Positions 34,830 to 45,899 of a stretch of DNA of 64,000 nucleotides are shown in pieces. Positions within the stretch are counted from its first letter, which is position 1; each line of letters starts with the position of its first letter. This stretch comes from Trichobilharzia szidati (lineage: Eukaryota > Platyhelminthes > Trematoda > Strigeidida > Schistosomatidae): the NCBI GenBank assembly GCA_944472155.2, contig OX235271.1, forward strand, positions 82,535,256-82,599,255, given 5' to 3'. The translations under genes and the position numbers were made by a program. A model generated the notes under the pieces. The model saw only the letters and a program-made list of their open reading frames with translations. It was not told the origin of the DNA and did no database searches.

Positions 34830-37409
34830 CTGAAAAATAAACAAAGAAGCAAAATGTAATGCATTTAAAATACAGATAAACTAGCTAAATTAATATTATG
34901 AATATGAACACAATGACACGAGTGCTTTCTAATTATTGCTGTCAAGAAAAGCTAAGAAAACTCCCGTTGCTATTACTTCAAAAGTGAAGTTCATTTAAAC
35001 AAGGACATTTCAGCGTCATAAAACTGTAATTCATCGCAAAAAATCTCGATGCAGAAATCTTTTACTGATAAGGGAAATATTACAATATATGCTGGAGTTT
35101 AGCGATTGGAAAATATCATCCTAGTGTTTCTATACATAGATGTACAATTTCAGTTCTAACTAAAGCAGCTACAGGAGACCTGGCTATTGAGAGCAGAAGA
35201 CATGAAAAGATTAGCTGTCTTCGATCATAGGTGTCTGCATTCTATCTCCCGTTTGAAGTGGTATAATAAGGTGAGCAATATTGAGGTTAGGCACCGAGTG
35301 CTAGGTAAGGAGGGGAAATCAGTCGACGAGACTGTGAACTTACATCGACTGAGATGGTTAGGACATGTGTTACGTATGCCTAGCCATCGTCTTCCTCGAT
35401 GGGCAATGTTAGCTGGCTGACATAGGGTCAGGCTGGAAAAGAGCTAGAGGTGGTCAAACCAAAACATGGCACCAGTCAATGAAATCTACAACAGTTAGTT
35501 TAAGCCACGTAGGAAGATGTAGACTTCCTGGTTGGGTTCCTTGGGACGGAAAAAACCAATGGTTGGAAACAATTGGTGACATGGCTCAAAATCGTTCTCA
35601 GTGGCGCAGATGCATCCACTCCTTGTGACTTATGATTTCCAATTAAACTATTTTGTTCCTCGTTATTTCTATTCCTTTGTCTCACACCTCTGTTTACTGT
35701 CTCTAATATACATTTCTCCTACCTTCTTCTGTTGCTTTGTGTGCTACAAGAAGGGAGTGTGGCGACTTGAACTGCCGCACATATGTGCAAAGTTCTATGT
35801 CGAAAACCGACCGACCGACCCGAAGGAAGCTACAGTGAACTGAAATCCATAACATTTTTAATCTAAACCTGAATCACCGTCCCCAAGACATTAATCAGCG
35901 ACTATGAGTAGCAAACAATGTGTTTGACAGGCAGTCACTGCAAGCATATGCTAACAGTAGATTGAATGCTATATTTTCATTCGTTTACCAAGTCACTTTA
36001 AATAGAGCATACATGCTGAGACGAATTTGTCCTTTGAATACTGATTGACGATAGATACCTGACTATTGGGTAACGGATATCGAACGTTGCTAAACGTACA
36101 GAGGTCTGCAAAACCAACCAAAATTACCTTCTGAAACCTAGTGTACAAAGCTACATTTTTAACTTTATCTTGAAATTTATTGAATACAACTTCGTATACT
36201 ATGACAGCAATTCTATGAGCTGTCGGTATCCAGGAAACTTCATCGACTCTGAGAATTACAGTCGTTCAACAGGCCATATGATTGAAGTAAAGATTAGTAA
36301 CCCGGAAAAAAACCAAATAGATATCAAACAATGTTTTTCGGAGAGGAACTTTCGTGCACAAAGTTACAGACAAATACATACACACCAGAAGGTTGAATAA
36401 TATCGCTCACTATACTACAACAACTTGGTTTCATAGTTTAGCTTGAGAACCTCAGAGAAGTTTCTGAGTTGCACTACTATATATGTCCACAAATGAAAGA
36501 CTGACTTCAGAATCTCTATAAGATCAACTTTTTACAGATGAAAATGTTAATTATTTGTAACCATTCACTTGAATATTGCCTACAAGTCTGCAAGTGCGAT
36601 TTGTTCATAGATCAAATCCAATAGTTATTACAACTAACGAAATCACTTAAATTTAAAAACTACATATTAGTTTATTATGCAAGTCAGCAAACTACTATAC
36701 GGTTGTATACAAGGCCATGAACTGCATATGATGTGTGAGAGTTTATGATGTCCAGTTGCCGATGCCGAAGTGGGTCAGGGTTTGATTCCAAGACCCATTG
36801 TACCGAGTTTGAGCGCTTACGCGCATGGGAAACACTGTACACACAAGTTCACTCACTGAATTAAGAAGCATAACCGCTGTCAGAGATAAGGACACCAACT
36901 TCGAAAGAGGTTAAGGTTTTCATAACTACTAATAAGTATATACTAATAAGATAGTTGCCATCAATAAAGTATATACGACCAAACCTATTCTTACAAACGT
37001 ACACCAAAAAAGTACGGATATTTATTATCCAAGACGAAACTCTTCAACTTAATTCTACATTCAAAAGGATGCATCAACAAACACTAACGCGAAAAGATGA
37101 AACACCAAAGAATAATTGACAAACTGTTATTTCCCTGAATTTAAATTATACAGCAGAACAAAAGGTCACCAGACAATAAGCCTATGCGTGTTCGCTTTGA
37201 AAAAGAAGTTTAATCTAAGAATGTGGGTCACAAACAACGAAACCTAATACACAAGAAGTAGTTTAAAACACTTTATAACATTTAGTTTATCTAAACGGGT
37301 GTGAAGGGAATGATAATTAACCATATATGAAGCTAAGCAGCACTTAGCTATAGTAAATTTAAATGAACCGAACGATTACCAAGCATAAGAATTAGGGATA
37401 AAAACATAC
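34830..37409. other. Intron between exons 1 and 2
   Basis: Holds the best copy of the LINE 3' end (35180-35840) and a decayed tRNA-like patch near 36760-36805 (GGGTCAGGGTTTGATTCCA). Otherwise nothing recognised. Confidence 0.5.
35180..35840 (+). mobile_element. LINE 3' end, best-preserved copy
   Basis: Plus strand open frame from 35187: L-R-A-E-D-M-K-R-L-A-V-F-D-H-R-C-L-H-S-I, V-R-H-R-V-L-G-K, L-H-R-L-R-W-L-G-H-V-L-R-M. After a stop near 35421 the frame resumes with L-S-H-V-G-R-C-R-L-P-G-W, N-Q-W-L-E-T-I-G-D-M-A-Q-N-R-S-Q-W-R-R-C and a true stop at 35627-35629. This is the conserved tail after reverse transcriptase in non-LTR elements of trematodes; I do not assign the clade. The 3' untranslated part ends with a (CCGA)n stretch near 35807-35820. 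It is antisense to the host gene intron. Confidence 0.8.
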
Positions 37410-37665
37410 CTGATAAAAATGTTCCAGGTTGAGAGTCAGCATTGAATGTATTAGACAAAGGGAAGAGTGGTTGAGATGAATTAAGCTGAGAAGTTAATAT
37501 AACACTGGAACTAGATTGTACAGGCAAAGTCTGATGTAAATGGTTGAAAGGTAATGCAGATGTTGGAAATCTGGTTGTGGAGTTGTGTGATAATGGTTGA
37601 AGCCATTGGCTGGAGGTTGAGTGCATCATACTTGTAAAAGCATCACCGACTTTTTAAAACTTAAC
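37410..37665 (-). CDS. Exon 1 (first coding exon) of unrecognised low-complexity protein gene
   Basis: First coding exon of the large minus-strand gene. The minus strand reads TTTCAG acceptor (AG at 37667-37666), 36 nt of leader with an in-frame TAA, then ATG ATG at 37629-37624, 73 codons plus one base, and the donor G|GTATGT at 37409. The peptide is rich in Ser, Pro, Leu, Asn and Gln, with no signal peptide or membrane segment and no domain I recognise. The start is chosen because of the upstream stop. An acceptor before the start codon means either a further 5' UTR exon at higher coordinates or an attachment point for the spliced leader that schistosomes trans-splice; the sequence cannot tell which. 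The exon ends in phase 1 and fits the next exon exactly. Confidence 0.72.
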
Positions 37666-38639
37666 CTGAAATGAATAAAGTTCACAAAAAAATTGATGAA
37701 TAAATTTAAAGGTGAATAATGGTTGCTAAAGATTCAAAGTTCACACCACCTCCCACACACGAAACAATTCACAAATAACAGTGGGAAAGACATCAATCCT
37801 GAAATAATGGAGAAGAATTGTAGATCAGGTTTATGTTTTTGACGTTCTTCGAACAATGGAACCCAGCGGCAGCAAACGCGCCGATTTTAAGTGTTATGTC
37901 TGGATTATAAGCTTGACTTATGAAATCCCAGCTGAAATATGAGTGACAAATGATTGCTTTTCACAGATGTTAATCAGTGATTACCTGGATTTTAAAGAAG
38001 GGGAAAGAATTCTTCTGGGATAACCACAGATGAATCAGTCTGCATAACAAAACATCTGAAATATTAAGGCTCTTAATCATATAATGCCCAGCCAGGTTTT
38101 AGGACCGACTGATGAATCAACATATTACTTTGCATAGAAGAGTACAAATTCAAGTTTCAACAATTCGAATACAAAATAAGAAAACAAGAACATTACGATA
38201 CTATAAAAGGCAAACATGTGTTGAACAGAATAAACTTTTTCACAAAAACTATAAGATGACTGGGTAAAGCAGTCTGGTTTCAGACTTCGCTAACAGTGTA
38301 TCGACAGGATACTATATCTGATCCTGTAACATATATATACAAGCCACATCTCTCGACTCCATGACAGCTTTTAAAGTCACTAGTTGATACGTCTTAGGGT
38401 TGTTTCGCTAACTGTAGGGGTGACCAGCAAATACATATCTTTACTCAGGACATTCACTTTAACGAAGCAATAATGATTGCGTTAGTCCATTATAACCATC
38501 CTGTGGTATCTATCAAAAGTCTATTTTATCCAATTGTATGATAGATGTGTTTACGTGGATTCCTATCTCACTGAACAAATTCGTACTCATTGGTGTCTAA
38601 AGATAATGCACAATAAACAGGTAACATTGCTATTGGGTG

Positions 38640-38990
38640 AAGGAATTAAAAAAGTCCGATCTCCTGAACACTTTCAGTGTTTGAAATAGATCTCCCACCT
38701 TTCAAAAGCAAATTTTTGATCCACAACTATCGAGTATCAATATCTCAACTGACTTTAACGAGTAAACTAGCCAAATATATATACCACTTGACTTGTTTCA
38801 GAAGTCTCATCAGCCCTAATAACTTGACCGATGAGACATCGACACGGATAAAAGAAGCTAATTGGGTTTTCAACAAAATCGTGTAATATGGTTCAGGCAA
38901 GGTATTTAATTGTTCAATAAAAGATCAAGTACAATGTATACAGGTAAATTATAATATTCTGTTTATAAATTGGATCACTAAAGGTATAGA
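38640..38990 (+). mobile_element. LINE reverse-transcriptase fragment
   Basis: Plus strand encodes F-R-S-L-I-S-P-N-N-L-T-D-E, R-I-K-E-A-N-W-V-F-N-K-I-V, matching the Y-L-G-S-x-I-S...D-E-I...R-I-x-x-A-R-x-x-F segment that follows the catalytic part of LINE reverse transcriptases. A stop follows, then Y-G-S-G-K-V-F-N-C-S. No catalytic F/Y-A-D-D is present. Clade unassigned. Confidence 0.55.
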
Positions 38991-39689
38991 ATTTGAAAAG
39001 CTTTAACTTTCGCCAACACTGTATTGACACCATTTCCGAGACCAGCTTAAACCACTAAAAGGTCGACGCAGTATTTACGCACAGTCATTTAAATCTAATA
39101 AGGTAGTTGAAGAAGCTATAAACATCTGTCAACAGAAATCGCCAGGACATGGGTTACTCATGAATACCAACCGCCTAGTTAGTAATTAATGAGATTCAAT
39201 TGGCTGGTACTGGGCTACGAGATACGCTTATTGCTTAAGGGTCTATGGTACCAAGCAGCTGCCCTCGTTAAAGTAGGTGGAGCAAGACGTGAACCAGAGA
39301 CCTACTGGGAGACAGTTGAGTGCTTAATTTAATGGGCCACATATCTACTCCCACTGTTTACTTATACACCCTGTTAGAGGTAGTAGGATTAAAATGGTCC
39401 AACACATGATAGTGATCTATCAAATCACTAAGTACTGTTATGCACCATGCAGCAGAACACAGATCTTGCAGATAACATCAGGTGACTGCTGAGACCTATG
39501 ATTAGAGACACTAAATAATACAACTCTAACAGACTATAGTGGCACATATTTGTTCATATCTTACCTTCAAACTAAAAATGTGACTTCACTTGTTTCATTT
39601 TTAGCTGTGTTATAACACCTTAGGATCTTCGATTGTGTCATTTTAAGTTACCTACTAGGCAGTTAGCAGATAACTTCATTATGGATTTT

Positions 39690-39850
39690 TGATAAATCAC
39701 ACAGTGTTGTACAGTAATATTAACTGATGACGTTTCGAGCATAAACTATTGCTAATAATCATATCAATCATTTATCAAAATAAAAGTCTTATCCATAATG
39801 GAGTTATGCTCTACCACAGTGCCCAAGTTTTATACTTACATCAGTTGGCA
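39690..39850. mobile_element. Penelope-like terminal sequences, partly inverted
   Basis: GATAAATCACACAGTG, ACTGATGACGTTTCGAGC and AATAATCATATCAATC match, in the same order, the terminal segment at 2830-2910. Further right, CCACAGTGCCCAAGTTTTAT is the reverse of the AAAACTTGGGCACTGTGG segment at 2777-2794. Part of the terminus is therefore inverted relative to the rest. Confidence 0.6.
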
Positions 39851-41207
39851 GATAGACTGAAACCGGAGACACTAACCAGTAACGTCAGATCCTACACTGG
39901 TAATGTCTGACATCTTTAAAAGTAAACATATCCTGATATAACGGTACTAAATCTACCAACCAAATTTCAAATTTCTGAAAGCTAAATACACATGCCACAG
40001 ACTAGGAGTCGAAACCTTTTACTCATATACCTACAAACCAACAAAAAACTGCATGTATATGTATCAGTTTAAGTTGTCATAATTTTAAACAGCATACATA
40101 AGGTAGGACAGAGACACAAAGACGTTGCAATAGACGAGTAATTATGTAATAATTCAGCAAAGGTTTTCGAATTCTAGTAATGGGTTTGTGTACACTTTGA
40201 GTCATCTTATCAAGCACCTCCACTGATTCGAAGGATTCTAGTCAAGGAAGATGCACTATTCTACGTGATTCAGGTAAGTAATCCGAGACACCAAGAATTG
40301 ATATGTTTTGCTCCAACTACTCCAAATCTCCACACGATTATTGTCTCAGTTTATATTGCCAGTCGAAAAAGTCGGCAGCTCAGCAAGCTTAAAACAAGTC
40401 CCAACTATCTCAGTCGGTGAAGACTCCTCAGCCTTCAGCTAGATTGCTTTTATTACTAACTGCTTTACAGAAACTGATTTTACTCATTATAATTGGCTAA
40501 ACAAAAGTATATTAAGGAAACCTATATATTCACTAATTATTCAATGAAAAACCTGAGACAATATACATATGATTTTATAAGTTACCAAAGCATTACAGCG
40601 AAACTCCTCTTACATCCAATCCGCCATCACACAACATTCTTCATAAACAATCAGCCTGCCTAGTTGTAATTTCTGCCTGATTTACTCACCTAAAGTAGGG
40701 CTAGTGATGATTGATTACGGGGATGAAGGATGAAATCATTGGTAGGTGACGTTAACGCTGTAATTTTGTAGTTATTCAGGTATAAAATACGGAAAATTTG
40801 GAATTTTCTGATGAGAAAGGAATACTGAAAAAGTTTGGACAGCCGATGATGACATGCGATTCACATAACTAGTGCTTTGTTTGTGATTTGTGGGTTTACC
40901 ATTGCCGTCTATTGGCAGAATTTCAGAGAAAAGTCATCATTGAGACCATATCAAATGTTTTCAAACACACCAGTAAAAGTCAAAGTGAAAAGGATTCCTA
41001 GAAAGACAGCTTGATTTTACTTTGCCTGCGAATGGCTTATCGGTATTCATGGAACATGTAAAAAGCTACTTAAAAGGTGGATCAAAACACACTACTCTCA
41101 GCTGACATTCTAACTTCAACTCAATATTCGGGCAGTCCGCCGAAGACTAGACTACAACCAAAGTAGTGTCAGCCAGTGAAGTGACTCACCACGATAGACT
41201 TCATTCA

Positions 41208-41209
<2 letters not shown>

Positions 41210-41250
<41 letters not shown>
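41210..41250. repeat. (AT)n microsatellite
   Basis: About 40 bp of uninterrupted AT dinucleotides. Confidence 0.95.
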
Positions 41251-41253
<3 letters not shown>

Positions 41254-42734
41254 ATACTGGTCAGTGCACTGAAGAATAGCCAACTTTGCAGACACCCGAA
41301 TAAACTCAGTCAAATTTATTGTAGGACGTTATCTGCTGCAATTCTACCGTGTGGTTCTTCGGCAAGGCATTCAAACTATTATACTGCATAGTAGCGATGC
41401 GGTCAAATTTTAGTTTTACAAGAATCCGTATTTGAAGTTAAAAGAGAAACATCTAACTTCCCCACTAACACACACTATGAACGCTACCTCTGACGGAAAT
41501 ATAATGATATCTTCGAAACTAACACTAGAAAGCTTCTCATCCCATTTTGACGTGGAGGTGGGTATAGGGAATATATGTACTCTAACGTAAAATGGCGTAT
41601 AATGTGCAGCACTATCTACACTGCAGGCAGACGTTTTAACAACAAGCTAGGCTAACATGGGCACAAAATACAATCCAAGATGCGGATATAACCCATAAAT
41701 ATGACATAATGGTTGCACAGAATCAAATCAGTCATAGAAACCTGAATGTGAATGTTCATTAGTGTCAGTTAAAAATTCATATTTATAACCAGACTGTGGT
41801 TTCTTTCTATTTCCCCTGGAGAGTATAATGAAGACTCACTCAACGATACTTGGAAGTGAAATTTTAGAGCCTTAACCATAGCGAAACAACGCTACAGGTG
41901 GGAAAACTTACAATATACATGCAAATTTGAAACACAGTCGGGCCCGCCTTTGTTCGAAACTGTTTACAAATAGCAGCTGCTAAGTATTCAATGTCCACGA
42001 AGAATGTTTCTGCTGCAGATTAATCATTTACCCAGATAAAATAATTAATGTGGTCACTAATGAATTAGAGTTTCAACTTACGCATTTTAGCACTACTATG
42101 GTTTTAATAAACAAGCATTACATCAACGAATTGCTACAAGTGTAGATGGCCTCATTACCCATCCTTTACTCACTCAATGAGTTTTAACCTGGTAAGCTTT
42201 CCGGCCCTATCCTGGACTGTCCAATGTGAAGCTGTCATCGTCATTTAAAGCCTCTTCAGTTGGTGGTCATAATCGGATGATGTGGTTTGTGTCCGAATTG
42301 ATCTACCTGTTGACGAATCTATGTTAACTTGGACAGAGTAATGCTGCATGCATTTTATAAGTTCCAAATCGCTGCTTAGTAAGCAACAAACTGAATTATT
42401 TCTGCCTTCAAAGTACTACGATTTGTTCCTGAAGCTGAAGTTCACGTTTTCTTTCATTACCTCAAAGCTTTATAGTTGATGGAACAACTTACTTATGTGA
42501 TAATTACTGTGTTCCAAACAGTATTTTTAGTGCACTATGTATTCTCATATCTTCATTTCCTACATGTTTACATAAGTTATTTCGCATAACATTGGAGCAG
42601 TTAATTTAGAAATACTGCGATTTCCTATGTCTGGTTCTGTGATGGCTGAAAATACATAGATACTAAATGAACGCGAATGGAAGTCCCGGCTTCAAAGCTC
42701 GTTGTCCAAATACAGACAATGAAGTTTCCTTGGT

Positions 42735-42965
42735 TGAAGGATTTCATCATGAGCTGACATCATTTAGAGAACCACTCGAAAACCTGTGAATACTGGGCAT
42801 CTGTTTTGTCCTAGTTTGGGACTCTTCACGGTGCTCACCCACTGAGGTTTAAACCCAGGACCGTTTGGTCGCAAGGCGAGCTCGTAGAGTTCTCTAACTT
42901 ATGTCAGCTCATGACGAAATCCTCCAACCAATTAAACAAAATCCCCACAAAAACCAGTACTTGAC
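42735..42965. repeat. Family B SINE with inverted ends
   Basis: Starts GGATTTCATCATGAGCTGAC, continues ACTGGGCATCTGTTTTGTCC and GTTTAAACCCAGGACCGTTT (B-box region, minus strand), then ends with the reverse of its own start (TTATGTCAGCTCATGACGAA), giving about 40 bp inverted terminal segments. Confidence 0.65.
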
Positions 42966-43751
42966 AATCAGGTTTCTTATGCAGATATAATCGCTCTCTA
43001 CTGGGCTTGTTAGCGTATTTTATATTAGAAAGTAGGAAAGGACCGAATTTAGGAATTTGTAGAGCTTTGCTAAGCACGTGCACCTAAAAACAATGACAAC
43101 CCAGCCCAGCAGCGATCTCTGAAAAATGATTCCTCAATAACACCATGTGTCGTACTATAATACGGTTTAATTTATGCAGCAGGATGAATATTTCCAAATG
43201 TCCCTTCTAAACCAACTGCATGCAGTACTGATAGTTCTTCGAGTATTCCCACCAAATTTTAATGATTGTACCATTATTCTGACATTCGCCTGGCTTATTT
43301 TAACTTGATCGTTGCATTTCGTCAGGGTCTTCCTTCGCTTATCTTCCCTTATGCTTCACTTTGCTATTGTGTGATGCTAAACTGTCCTCAATCATTTCAG
43401 GTTACACGGCTGTCAATATTCTATTTGCGTGAACCCAAGGCTGCGCCGTGCGTCACTTATCGACTGGCTGCTGGAAACAGTCTCCATACCATCTGATTCT
43501 TGCAAATAGGATTTCGATTCCATTTTCTGGTAATTTTCTCGTCGACTCTCATGTATGTGACAATTGCGTTTGATTAACTATGTTTTGCTATGTGATACGT
43601 ATTTCGCTGGAGAGAAATCTATGAACTGCATGGTTACCAGCCAGCAATTTTGGAGTATTTCAGTATTTTTGACATGAACTACTTTTGTTTAACGGTGTCA
43701 CAGATTCCACCACTTTGGATCTTGCTTTGATATTGTTCTTGCTTAATCTTT

Positions 43752-43895
43752 TGTGCGGCAGAATGCTTGCCAACCACGCATGGAGTCAGGAGTTCAGTCG
43801 CCGACCGACGCGCTTCTTTACCTCACTAAGCCAGTACTAAGACAAGTAAAGAGGGAAGACTGGACATGAGGCTAACAACTCAATTTTTTGTTGCG
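43752..43895 (+). repeat. tRNA-headed SINE, type 1b, partial
   Basis: GTGCGGCAGAATGCTTGCCA, then a decayed B-box (AGGAGTTCAGTCGCC), CGCGCTTCTTTACCTCACTA and GGACATGAGGCTAACAACTC. The tail is lost. Confidence 0.68.
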
Positions 43896-44939
43896 TTTAC
43901 CTCAGGGGAGTTAGATAAACTAGACCTAGTAGCATAGTAAGTCACGTGGATCCACTTAACTTAGTTTCTTAATACGTTTCTCGAGTTCAGGCCCAAGTAT
44001 TTTGATTTTAGCAGTTAAAGAACTCAACATACCAGAACGTTATGCCCAGCTTGCCCATAGGGAGGTTGTTATGGACAAGAAGAATTCGAATTAAATAGAC
44101 GAGCTTCCAGATGCGCAGCAAATCCATATCAAATCAACATAACTTGGCTCTAATGCAATTTTGCTCAATCACCATACGCAGACTAGCTACGGGATGGCGC
44201 AGCTGAACTGGTGGAACGTCGTTTGAAGGAGAGACGAAAGTAAAAGCAGCAGCCAATATCAGTGACTACACATGAGCCAACATTTTTTTGCTTAGAAGCA
44301 CCTACTTGTGATGCTGAATCAGGGTGTAAATATAATCATCAACAGATTCACATTAAACCATCCAGTCCAGGCAGTCCGTTAGGGTATTACTGAAGAATGC
44401 TTTCTCTCTTCTATCGAGTAATAAATAAAATGCAACAAAATGCTCAGTAGCTCAATTACTCACTAATATTAGAAAAGCTTCCTAAAAGGTTCCACATCAT
44501 AAAATTTTAATGAAACCTTATTCTTACTCAATAAATGCAAAGCATTACACTTAGATGATTCCTTCGCTGAAGTACAAGGTGGTATTCTTGGTTCGGTCTT
44601 GTTCGTGTTATTTGCACGTGACATATGTTCCATGATAATTCTTTGGCAGTCTAGGTTACTGGAGTGAATAGCGGCGACTGGTTTTCATCCAAGACAAGGG
44701 TGGTGTAGATAATCTTGAATGTTAGAGACTTTGTAAACGACTAAATGTGTGTGTCCACCCCGTCTCAGACCTGAACATGGCCACATGTCTAGAAATCTAC
44801 CCTCTTCTTACGAGGCGGCTATGAAAGTGCCCAACCATAAAAGATATGTCAACTTCTTTCGGCGCATTTCTCACACCTCAAGAGCTAGGGTGGCTATATA
44901 CAATACACGTGGCGTGAGGATATACGTTATAGCGTCTTA

Positions 44940-45250
44940 AACCTTCCGCGCTTAAGGGTTTTCTCGGTTTTGATTGGCTAGAACGGTTGCGGTTAGTTTG
45001 ATATTTAATTTGTCCTAGATAGGTGATATATCGTGTGCAGGTTTGTGTGGTTGCGTCATGCGTTGTCTGCAAGCGTGTTTGATGGATATAAATGTAAAGT
45101 TTGAGTATTCTAACGTTTTGTTTTACTTATTTTGTGCATGTAAAAGGCTTGGTTTAGCATACACTCAGTTTGTTGGCCCGTCAGTTGTTGGCGATGTCAA
45201 GGAACCCGTGAGTTCTTGGGCTTTTCTCAATTTTAGGTTATAGGCGTAGC
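44940..45250 (+). promoter_or_regulatory. Possible promoter/5' region of the 45371 exon
   Basis: Locally G+C- and CpG-richer than its surroundings (CTTCCGCGCTTAAGG) with an inverted CCAAT box (GATTGGCT at about 44973-44980), about 400 bp upstream of an exon-like sequence on the same strand. No TATA box at a convincing spacing. Suggestive only. Confidence 0.25.
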
Positions 45251-45370
45251 ATTTTATTGATGGATATTGCTCAGTGGTGTATTTCAATGTCGCTTTTTCT
45301 ACGGAATTATATTTAAACAGTTGCGAGATAGATGGATACTTATTGACAAAGCCATTTTTGTTGATTGCAG

Positions 45371-45487
45371 GTAGGCAATGCGAGTGAAAGTACTGCAGAC
45401 GTCAGTGGAATTTTCGGTGAAGTAATGCTGGGAAGGCGTTTCTTTAGCTGGGAGGAATTTGAGAATTCATTAGGAGAATTTCAAAAA
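45371..45487 (+). CDS. Candidate exon, homologous to 48777-48915
   Basis: Acceptor TTGATTGCAG and donor CAAAAA|GTGAGG frame 117 nt, 39 codons, phase 0 at both ends: V-G-N-A-S-E-S-T-A-D-V-S-G-I-F-G-E-V-M then L-G-R-R-F-F-S-W-E-E-F-E-N-S-L-G-E-F-Q-K. The second half has the G-x-x-F-x-S-W-E-E-F-E...F-Q-K pattern that I associate with the start of SWIM-zinc-finger/MULE-related proteins; this is a tentative family suggestion. The minus-strand exon at 48777-48915 has the same pattern and a donor at the same codon, so both are probably real exons or retained copies of one family. No downstream exon was identified. Confidence 0.5.
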
Positions 45488-45899
45488 GTGAGGAAGTCAT
45501 TTAATGCTAACAATGTAGTTGTCCTGCACTCACTATGTGGTTGCCCCAGATTACGCGGGAGAAGTAATCGCACAAATGGACCGTTTTCTTAATATGCAAA
45601 TCAACTACTTTCGTATTGCAATAAAAATAAACTTTACCTATTAACATAGTTGTCTTTCTTTTCGTGTGTTCGCGTTGGGAGCACGGTATGCTAGACCGGT
45701 GCTCCCTAGGATATGAATTTGTTACTATACGTAAGTGCAATTCTGTAGGAACACTATCCATCGATATAAGTGGTGAATTATAAGTACTTCAGTCAAGTCT
45801 AAAAATCTGCCTAAAGTTACGCGATTACGTCTCCTAGTCATAGGTGAATATGTAGGGACTAATGACAAAAATACCTAACTTCAGTGTTTGAAAAATAAG

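Larger units (their letters stand above)
37666..44700. other. Region upstream of exon 1, no cellular gene recognised
   Basis: Contains a LINE RT fragment (38640-38990), Penelope-like terminal pieces (39690-39850), an AT microsatellite (41210-41250), family B and type 1b SINEs (42735-42965, 43752-43895) and a poor tRNA-like patch (39262-39345). Any 5' UTR exon or promoter of the large gene should lie here, but none could be identified. Confidence 0.5.

Noticed and set aside
43266..43496. R-Q-G-L-P-S-L-I-F-P stretch like a LINE RT V-R-Q-G-C-P-L-S-P-F
   Set aside because: Only about eight residues resemble the motif, and neither motif A nor Y-A-D-D is nearby.
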